DNA of 21,025 bases from an uncultured Gammaproteobacteria bacterium (GTDB taxonomy: Bacteria > Pseudomonadota > Gammaproteobacteria > Chromatiales > Chromatiaceae): contig CALAZS010000172.1 in NCBI GenBank assembly GCA_937926265.1, positions 1-21,025 on the forward strand. The letters are read 5' to 3'. The position numbers and the translations under genes were made by a program. The notes beneath the pieces are model-generated. The model saw only the letters and a list, made by a program, of their open reading frames with translations, ran no database searches and was not told the origin of the DNA. Positions within the stretch are counted from its first letter, which is position 1, and the number at the start of each line of letters is the position of its first letter. Shown here piece by piece: positions 16,268 to 21,025 of this stretch.

Positions 16268-16333
16268 TTTATAAGACGACATTACACCCGCTAAAAGGTG
16301 CGAAAGCCATCTTCATTTCAATGATATTAGCGG
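16268..16333 (-). promoter_or_regulatory. predicted promoter and operator of the RND pump operon
   Basis: On the minus strand, TTTTAG (16296-16291), a 17-base spacer and TATAAA (16273-16268) give a promoter whose transcript would start about 17 bases before the adaptor ATG. An inverted repeat, CCGCTAA (16288-16294) and TTAGCGG (16327-16333), overlaps the -35 box. This is the usual arrangement for a repressor operator, but no local regulator gene is present in the window. Confidence 0.4.
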
Positions 16334-16415
16334 CACACACAGGTTTCATAAATACTGATATACCTGGAAAAAAACCGGAATAGCTACAATTTTTTTATTG
16401 TATGGACCATATGTT

Positions 16416-16439
16416 ATATATTAGCAAGCAATAATATAT
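16416..16439. promoter_or_regulatory. AT-rich inverted repeat upstream of the DUF3050 gene
   Basis: ATATATTA (16416-16423) and TAATATAT (16432-16439) flank GCAAGCAA, 17 bases ahead of the DUF3050 start codon. It could form a hairpin in the leader that hides the (weak) ribosome site, or be a binding site. AT-rich composition means chance is a real alternative. Confidence 0.35.
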
Positions 16440-16455
16440 GTTTTGGTAAATTTTT

Positions 16456-17229
16456 ATGTCGTCTGAAATATCTGCAGAAATTATTAGTTCTTTCAAAAAC
16501 AAACTGGAAACCCACCCGGTTTATGATGCTGTATCAACCATTGAGGATTTGCAGTGCTTTATGGAGCACCATGTCTATTCAGTATGGGATTTCATGTCTC
16601 TGATCAAGTATCTTCAGAAGATTACCGCACCTGCTCACTATCCTTGGCTTCCCAAGGGTGATGGCAGTGTCAGGCGCTTTATTAACGAACTGGTCCTCGA
16701 AGAAGAGTCAGATGAAACTACCGTTGATGGAGAATACTCAAGTCATTTTGAGTTATACCTTAAAGCCATGGAGGAAATAGGTGCGGATACCAGCCAGGTT
16801 CTGAATTTCATCGAACAAATATCAAGCCAAAACATTGATTACGCACTTGATCATGCATCGATACCCGGACCATCCAGGGGTTTCACCTCGACAACGTTCA
16901 ACTTTATCCGTGAAGATCAACCACACCATGTTGCAGCAGCCCTGGCCCTTGGACGTGAACATATCATTCCCTGTATGTTTCGCTCTATTCTCAAGAACAT
17001 CGGTGTAACTGAAGCACAGGCACCTATTTTTCACTTTTACCTAAACCGTCACATTCATCTGGACGAGGATTTTCACGCGCCTCTTTCCTTAAAACTTTTA
17101 AACAGTCTATGTGCCGGAGATCAATTAAAAACAAAAGAAGCTGTTAAAGCCGCTGAAATTGCTGTAGAAGCACGTCTTGAATTCTGGAATGGTGTTCATA
17201 AGGCAATTCAACTTCAGAAAGCGGCTTAA
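16456..17229 (+). CDS. DUF3050 protein, haem-oxygenase-like fold
   Basis: A 257-residue cytoplasmic helical protein of the DUF3050 family. The diagnostic blocks are FMEHHVYSVWDFMSLIKYLQ (residues 35-54), RRFINELVLEEESDE (73-87), SHFELYLKAMEEIGAD (96-111), ALGREHIIPCMF (164-175) and NRHIHLDEDFHAPL (197-210). Conserved Glu37, Glu78, His97, Glu168, His199, Asp203 and His207 could form a metal site as in haem-oxygenase-like diiron oxidases; this is inference, since no DUF3050 reaction is known to me. The ribosome site is poor (no clear GGAG). It is divergent from the RND pump operon and ends only 2 bases from the convergent protease gene. Confidence 0.88.
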   Translation: MSSEISAEIISSFKNKLETHPVYDAVSTIEDLQCFMEHHVYSVWDFMSLIKYLQKITAPAHYPWLPKGDGSVRRFINELVLEEESDETTVDGEYSSHFELYLKAMEEIGADTSQVLNFIEQISSQNIDYALDHASIPGPSRGFTSTTFNFIREDQPHHVAAALALGREHIIPCMFRSILKNIGVTEAQAPIFHFYLNRHIHLDEDFHAPLSLKLLNSLCAGDQLKTKEAVKAAEIAVEARLEFWNGVHKAIQLQKAA

Positions 17230-17231
17230 CA

Positions 17232-18704
17232 TTACCACTTCAAAACTACAAAACGTGACATACCGTTTTTACTGATTAGCAACAAAACCTGTTTAGTTGA
17301 TTCAGCTTCGGACAAAAGACGTTTAAAGCTGGCAGCACCAGAGACTGGCTTACGATTAACCTGATGAATTACTGTACCTACCTCCAGGCCAGCCAGAGAA
17401 GCCAAAGAACCTTTTTGTACCTGGCTTATTACAACACCCTCACCAGGTTTTGCATTGAACTGCTCAGCAAGTTGGGGAGAAATGGTTTGCACACTAAAAC
17501 CAAGTTGATTGGATTCCATCTCACTATATTCTGACTTACTGGAATTAGCAGCAGCTGTTTCAGATGGTAATTCACCAATTTGAGCGGTTAAAACTTTTCT
17601 ATTGCCATCTCTTATGACAACGAGGCTTGCGCTTGTACCGGGGGCTGTTAATGAAACGCTGTTTCTGAAAGCACCGGTTTCAGATACAGCTATGCCCTGG
17701 TACTCAACAATAACATCTCCCTGCTTCAGCCCTGCCCTCTCGGCGGGAGAGTTCTCAGAGACTTGAGCAACAAGAATTCCTTTAATCAAATTATCGTTGG
17801 AATAATCACCACCAAATGATTCAGCCAGCTCGGGCGTCATATTCTGAATAACTATACCAAGATAGCCCCTTTTAACTTCACCGGCGTCTAACAATTGCTG
17901 GGCAACACCTTTGGCCATGTTAATTGGAATGGCGAAGCCGACGCCCATATAACCACCACTGCGGCTGAAGATCGCGGTATTGATACCAACCACCTCGCCG
18001 TCAAGATTTACCAATGGCCCACCTGAATTACCCGGGTTTATTGCAGCATCAGTCTGAATAAAGTCTTCGTAATCATTTATACCAAGACTTGTGCGGCCTT
18101 TTGCACTGACTACTCCGGCTGTCAGTGTGTGACTGAGACCAAATGGATTGCCGATGGCAACAACCCACTCACCAACTTCAAGCTGGTTTGAATCGCCCAG
18201 TTTCAATGCTGGCAGATTATCTACATTCAACTCAAGTACGGCAATATCCGACTTTGGATCAGAGCCTTTAATAACTGCTTTAAACTCTCGACCATCAAGT
18301 AACTGAACTTTTATATTGTCAGCATCTTCCACAACATGGTTATTCGTCAGCACATAAGCCTTATTCGAAAACAAACCTTTTTGCAGAGAAAAAATAAACC
18401 CGGATCCCTGGCCAAGTTCGCGCCTTTGAGAAGGCCCCCTGCCATCTGGCATCATGAAAAAGCGATCACCGAAGAATCGTCTTAACATCTCGTCTTCAAA
18501 TGGCGAACCATATCGATTCAGTCTGGGTGTTTCCCGAATTGACTCTGCCTGAATGTAGACAACAGATGGAGATACCTGCTTGGCTATAGATGCAAACGCT
18601 TTACCGGTTTGACGAAGGCTCTCTATTGCACCATCTTCTGCATGTAGAGTGTTAACTGAAAATAGAATCAAGAATAAGAAATTTATTGATAGCATTTTAT
18701 GCAT
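17232..18704 (-). CDS. degP: Do-family (DegP/DegQ/MucD) periplasmic serine protease
   Basis: A 490-residue HtrA protease/chaperone. It has a signal peptide (cleavage after NTLHA, residue 22), a trypsin-like domain with the catalytic triad His123 (TNNHVV), Asp153 (SDIAVLE) and Ser227 (GNSGG), then two PDZ domains at about 275-365 and 395-488. A regulatory LA-loop is visible as the Phe/Arg-rich insert around EDEMLRRFFGDRFFMMPDGRG. It degrades or refolds damaged periplasmic proteins. The start has GGAG 8 bases upstream. A sigma-E-like promoter precedes it (18760-18786), as expected for this family. DegP, DegQ and MucD cannot be told apart from sequence alone. Confidence 0.95.
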   Translation of the reverse strand: MHKMLSINFLFLILFSVNTLHAEDGAIESLRQTGKAFASIAKQVSPSVVYIQAESIRETPRLNRYGSPFEDEMLRRFFGDRFFMMPDGRGPSQRRELGQGSGFIFSLQKGLFSNKAYVLTNNHVVEDADNIKVQLLDGREFKAVIKGSDPKSDIAVLELNVDNLPALKLGDSNQLEVGEWVVAIGNPFGLSHTLTAGVVSAKGRTSLGINDYEDFIQTDAAINPGNSGGPLVNLDGEVVGINTAIFSRSGGYMGVGFAIPINMAKGVAQQLLDAGEVKRGYLGIVIQNMTPELAESFGGDYSNDNLIKGILVAQVSENSPAERAGLKQGDVIVEYQGIAVSETGAFRNSVSLTAPGTSASLVVIRDGNRKVLTAQIGELPSETAAANSSKSEYSEMESNQLGFSVQTISPQLAEQFNAKPGEGVVISQVQKGSLASLAGLEVGTVIHQVNRKPVSGAASFKRLLSEAESTKQVLLLISKNGMSRFVVLKW

Positions 18705-18759
18705 AGCTGCATCTCCAAAGGCAAATTTTTAAAAATTACTTTTAGACTTACTTTGTTTG

Positions 18760-18786
18760 TCAGGTAAGGTTTACCTGAAAAAGTTC
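18760..18786 (-). promoter_or_regulatory. sigma-E-like promoter with embedded 19-bp palindrome
   Basis: On the minus strand, GAACTT (18786-18781), a 16-base spacer and CCTGA (18764-18760) closely match the RpoE consensus (GGAACTT, 15-16 bases, TCTGA/TCAAA), differing at one -10 base, and lie upstream of the Do-family protease. TCAGGTAA (18760-18767), GGT, TTACCTGA (18771-18778) is a perfect dyad filling the spacer and the -10, so a second regulator may act here. Confidence 0.6.
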
Positions 18787-18855
18787 AAGACAGGTGGGTA
18801 TAAAATTTTTCTAGTGAAGAGTTAAAAAAATAAAAAACTTTTATTAAAATGAATC

Positions 18856-18884
18856 TTGAAAATATTTATTGAAGAATCTATTTA
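18856..18884 (+). promoter_or_regulatory. predicted sigma-70 promoter of the 66-residue gene
   Basis: TTGAAA (18856-18861), a 17-base spacer and TATTTA (18879-18884) lie about 77 bases ahead of the start codon, in very AT-rich DNA. The predicted leader of about 70 bases contains the triplicated GGAG block. Confidence 0.4.
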
Positions 18885-18920
18885 TTTCAAACTTCTATTT
18901 AAAATCCAAAAATCATTTCC

Positions 18921-18965
18921 GGAGGACAATTATCAGGAGACCAACTATTAGGAGATCAAAATGGC
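18921..18965 (+). repeat. three-copy 15-nt repeat carrying Shine-Dalgarno cores
   Basis: GGAG recurs at 18921, 18936 and 18951, exactly 15 bases apart, in the units GGAGGACAATTATCA, GGAGACCAACTATTA and GGAGATCAAAATGGC. The third copy is the working ribosome site of the ATG at 18961. The first two copies lie in the leader with no start codon at a suitable distance. Confidence 0.7.
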
Positions 18966-19161
18966 AAATTCTCATTTCGATGATGACTTTATGCGCTTTT
19001 TAAATCAAACAGCCGAGTATTTTGAATTTGATGAAATTGACCATATCTTCAACAGCCAGACTGCTGCAAATGATGATATGCACGAAAACATTTACCACAC
19101 ATACAATTACATTAAGCAGTTAAATACATTGGCTGATAATATCGAGATAACAAATACCTGA
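18961..19161 (+). CDS. small acidic hypothetical protein
   Basis: A 66-residue, soluble, strongly acidic protein rich in Asp, Glu, Asn, His and Phe/Tyr (FDDDFMRFLNQTAEYFEF, DEIDHIF, DDMHENIYHTYNYIK), with no Cys, no signal peptide and no membrane segment. The second half looks like one amphipathic helix. It is almost certainly expressed: it has an ideal ribosome site (AGGAG, 6-7 bases before ATG), a plausible promoter and a strong terminator 40 bases after the stop. I recognise no family. It sits alone between the divergent protease gene and the convergent ABM-like gene. It could be a small regulator or adaptor, but nothing in the sequence says which. Confidence 0.75.
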   Translation: MANSHFDDDFMRFLNQTAEYFEFDEIDHIFNSQTAANDDMHENIYHTYNYIKQLNTLADNIEITNT

Positions 19162-19200
19162 ATGTTAAACAGTCTTTCTGTAACCACCCATTAATGAAAT

Positions 19201-19239
19201 TTCTCTGATGGTAGTTACACCATCAGAGAATATATTTTT
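19201..19239 (+). terminator. Rho-independent terminator
   Basis: TTCTCTGATGGT (19201-19212) and ACCATCAGAGAA (19219-19230) form a perfect 12-bp stem with the loop AGTTAC, followed on the plus strand by TATATTTTT. It ends the 66-residue gene. The minus-strand ABM-like gene stops at 19238, directly beside it, and may share it, though the T-tract on that side is short. Confidence 0.85.
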
Positions 19240-19687
19240 ATGCTGCGTAAAGGGCCTTAGCCTCCCTGGCTCTTCTCGCTTCCTCGGAGTTATAGGATTT
19301 ACCTGACCAAAGCATCTCATAGGCAAATTCTTCATTGCCATTTTCACATAACTCAAGTACCTGCTTGAACAATGGCTGGAAAGTTTCACTGCGATGTGAT
19401 TGCTCATGATCCTCAAAGCTGTTCCAGAAGGTCACGATAAGGGCTTCACGATCTTTTAGTTCACTGCTTACGGGCTGACCAATAGTTGAACCCTCATTTG
19501 AAATATCTCCACTGTTCATTGCAACAAAACCGCCGACAAAACCTGTTTCCGAATGAAATGTTTTTACATTCTCACAAAGCATTGCCACACGTTCCTGAAG
19601 ATCATCAACCGTATATCCCTGCTTTAGAATGACACGGTTAACTGTTACTACGCCATCATGTGGAAAATCTTGAATTAAGCCATTCAT
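19238..19687 (-). CDS. dimeric alpha/beta-barrel (ABM-like) protein
   Basis: A 149-residue cytoplasmic protein. The secondary-structure pattern VVTVNRVILKQGYTVDDLQERVAML...GFVGGFVAMNSG...EALIVTFWNSFEDHEQSHRSETFQPLFKQVLELC fits a ferredoxin-like dimeric barrel, as in antibiotic-biosynthesis-monooxygenase (ABM) proteins: the VTFWNSFEDHEQSHRS segment is the typical 'W...(s)...H..(S)' part. The C-terminus SEEARRAREAKALYAA is a charged helix. The start has GGAGG about six bases upstream. A perfect 20-bp palindrome lies just before the ribosome site, suggesting local regulation. Family members include small haem- or quinol-modifying enzymes and many with no known activity; no active-site assignment is offered. 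Confidence 0.55.
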   Translation of the reverse strand: MNGLIQDFPHDGVVTVNRVILKQGYTVDDLQERVAMLCENVKTFHSETGFVGGFVAMNSGDISNEGSTIGQPVSSELKDREALIVTFWNSFEDHEQSHRSETFQPLFKQVLELCENGNEEFAYEMLWSGKSYNSEEARRAREAKALYAA

Positions 19688-19701
19688 GTCAAACCTCCTA
19701 T

Positions 19702-19741
19702 TTACAGAATATTCGAATATTCTGACTAATTTACTCTGTAA
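19702..19741. promoter_or_regulatory. perfect 20-bp palindrome within a larger inverted repeat
   Basis: CAGAATATTCGAATATTCTG (19705-19724) is a perfect palindrome and also two abutting GAATATTC octamers (19707-19714, 19715-19722). A longer inverted repeat, TTACAGA (19702-19708) and TCTGTAA (19735-19741), uses the same left arm. It begins 18 bases upstream of the ABM-like start codon, just beyond the GGAGG, a position suited to a repressor operator. Confidence 0.6.
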
Positions 19742-19767
19742 TAGTTCTCACATGATTGTGGTGTTTT

Positions 19768-20727
19768 TTAACGCCAAATCCCCATTAAGAAGCGATGTCT
19801 TGGATCTCGTATGATGTGTATTTCGGGAAATGAAAGCATGTGGCTTTCCCATGGTGACGCGTAATGCAACTGTCGATATTCCGGTTGCAAAGCCAATAAA
19901 CGTTTTATACGTTCCTGCGTATCAGGATGTGATCTGAAAAGTGATGGGTCAGTTTGTTTATAAGAAGGAAAAACCAACCGCTTCCAGATACCTGTTTCCT
20001 GTTGTTCAATTTTGTGTAATGCGGATGCCAGCCCTTTGGGATCTCCTGTAAGGCTGACAGCTTCCACGTCAGCATCAAACTCTCTTACCCGGGACAGGGC
20101 AAACTGCAATACTGCGCTTAATACTGGCGCCAGAATTAAAACCAGCAAGCCCAGTATTGAAATGCTGGCAACCCCCGATAAGATTAACGGCATTGAAAAT
20201 ACAACTAACAAGATGCCAAAAAGTGACATAACGTGGGTCATTCGACTGAGTAAATCTGCAAGGTTCATAAGCCTTAGATCGTTATTGGCTATATGGCTGA
20301 TTTCATGCGCTAACACTCCGGCAATTTCATCTTGCTTTAGCCTTCTTAAAAGACCATCTGTGATGGCTATGGATGCATTCGCTTTGGTTCCAACCGCAAA
20401 TGCATTAAGCGTCTGACTCGGCACCCAGTATAACGCCGGCATCTTATCCAGTTGTGCTCTGTCGCTTAGTATTTTGATCATCCGGTAAAGTTGAGGTGCC
20501 TGTGAAGGATGCAGGCTTTTCGCCTGGTACATCTTCAGTACCCAGCGTGGTGAAACTTCCGGAAGAAATATAAAAGCCAAAGCTGACCCGGCCAGCACCC
20601 ATAGCCATACATCCTCTCCAAATAACAAGGAGGCACAGATCGTCATTAATGCAGACATGGCCAACACAAAAGCTATCGTATGCAGCATGTTTCTTGTTTT
20701 ATGTGCTTTTAACTTTTCATTATCCAT
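19768..20727 (-). CDS. htpX: HtpX-like M48 membrane metalloprotease
   Basis: A 319-residue inner-membrane zinc protease. Two N-terminal membrane segments (about 15-35 and 38-57) precede the catalytic domain. The zinc motif is HEISH (His141, Glu142, His145) in GVLAHEISHIANND, and the third ligand is Glu216 in REFDADVEA. Two further hydrophobic segments lie at about 165-185 and 187-210. NAFAVG at 108-113 is the usual HtpX substrate-strand motif. It would cleave misfolded membrane proteins. It is about 25 residues longer than E. coli HtpX, with a C-terminal tail (SFPEIHIIRDPRHRFLMGIWR). It starts 14 bases after the cbpM stop, in an operon with it; the ribosome site is weak. Confidence 0.92.
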   Translation of the reverse strand: MDNEKLKAHKTRNMLHTIAFVLAMSALMTICASLLFGEDVWLWVLAGSALAFIFLPEVSPRWVLKMYQAKSLHPSQAPQLYRMIKILSDRAQLDKMPALYWVPSQTLNAFAVGTKANASIAITDGLLRRLKQDEIAGVLAHEISHIANNDLRLMNLADLLSRMTHVMSLFGILLVVFSMPLILSGVASISILGLLVLILAPVLSAVLQFALSRVREFDADVEAVSLTGDPKGLASALHKIEQQETGIWKRLVFPSYKQTDPSLFRSHPDTQERIKRLLALQPEYRQLHYASPWESHMLSFPEIHIIRDPRHRFLMGIWR

Positions 20728-20741
20728 GGCTACTAAATAGG

Positions 20742-21025
20742 CTATTTCAGCTGTTCTTCAAGCCTGTTTAAGCGCATCCGCATTCGCTCCATTTCCTGTA
20801 ACAGATCAAGTGCAAGTGCAGCGCCGGCAGTATTCACACCTAAATCACGTTTAAGTCGCTGAGCACATCTTAGGCGCCCGATACTGTCACCCCTGAACAG
20901 CCATTTACCTGGTGGTGCCTGGTATGGTTCTATCACACCATAGTCCATCATCTCCAGTATCGACTCTGCCGGCAGGTTGGATAATCTGCACAGCTGGGAT
21001 AAAGAAATTTTAACTTCATCTTCCA
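20742..21025 (-). CDS. cbpM: CbpM-type chaperone modulator (5' end outside window)
   Basis: The frame runs from the window edge through about 94 residues to the stop: EDEVKISLSQLCRLSNLPAE, then SILEMMDYGVIEPY and WLFRGDSIGRLRCAQRLKRDLGVNTAGAALALDLLQEMERMRMRLNRLEEQL. This is the MerR-like helix-turn-helix fold and C-terminal coiled coil of CbpM, which binds and inhibits the DnaJ-like co-chaperone CbpA. E. coli CbpM is 101 residues, so only a few N-terminal residues are missing. An internal ATG at 20951 is not the start. cbpA is expected just upstream, beyond the window. It is followed after 14 bases by htpX. Confidence 0.88.
   Translation of the reverse strand, partial: EDEVKISLSQLCRLSNLPAESILEMMDYGVIEPYQAPPGKWLFRGDSIGRLRCAQRLKRDLGVNTAGAALALDLLQEMERMRMRLNRLEEQLK

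Noticed and set aside
18912..18984. Leader peptide read through the 15-nt repeats in another frame, ending at TGA
   Set aside because: There is no start codon with a ribosome site for this frame. The repeats are better explained as non-coding, so I report only the possibility.
1..21025. Mobile elements, phage genes, CRISPR arrays, toxin-antitoxin or defence modules
   Set aside because: None seen: no transposase, integrase, long direct repeats with spacers, or nuclease/sensor gene pairs. All sizeable genes fit housekeeping, stress or efflux families.

Overview
The window looks like chromosomal DNA of a free-living or host-associated Gram-negative proteobacterium, most likely a gammaproteobacterium. 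It encodes two RND efflux pumps, two outer-membrane-type lipoproteins including a Blc-like lipocalin, a DegP/DegQ-type periplasmic protease, an HtpX-like membrane protease and a CbpM-type co-chaperone modulator. I see no integrase, transposase, CRISPR array, tRNA or rRNA gene. The region reads as ordinary, dense, stress-oriented chromosome rather than a mobile island. The genus cannot be named from what I can see.

Layout, left to right. Bases 1-3600 hold small genes: the tail of an unknown gene, a small lipoprotein, a DUF6134 protein overlapping a Blc-type lipocalin, a DUF4174 protein, a structured intergenic region that may encode a small RNA, a SnoaL/NTF2-like protein and a single-domain globin. 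Bases 3637-8515 are a minus-strand copper/silver operon: a small Cys-rich CopL/DUF2946-like protein, a CusB adaptor with an extra metal-binding domain, and a CusA pump. Bases 8588-11017 hold a conserved unknown protein and a photolyase/cryptochrome whose stop overlaps the start of a 51-residue DUF2256 zinc-ribbon gene. Bases 11195-16244 carry a DUF2490 outer-membrane protein facing a two-gene HAE1-type RND pump (adaptor plus permease). Bases 16456-18704 hold a DUF3050 protein (haem-oxygenase-like fold) tail to tail with a Do-family serine protease that has a sigma-E-like promoter. Bases 18961-21025 hold an orphan 66-residue acidic protein with a triplicated Shine-Dalgarno block, a dimeric alpha/beta-barrel (ABM-like) protein behind a perfect 20-bp palindrome, an HtpX-like protease and the 3' part of cbpM.

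How the genes fit together. The contents point to envelope and oxidative stress. Cu(I)/Ag(I) export, general RND efflux, periplasmic and inner-membrane proteolysis and DnaK/CbpA co-chaperone control are all represented. The lipocalin, DUF6134, photolyase and DUF2256 families are ones I associate with light/singlet-oxygen regulons in other proteobacteria; here they lie in two blocks about 8 kb apart and no regulator is visible. Neither RND system has an outer-membrane channel gene in the window. The least explained material is intergenic: the candidate small RNA at about 2290-2401, two sets of three-copy short tandem repeats (14-nt and 15-nt periods) ahead of small genes, and several operator-like palindromes.
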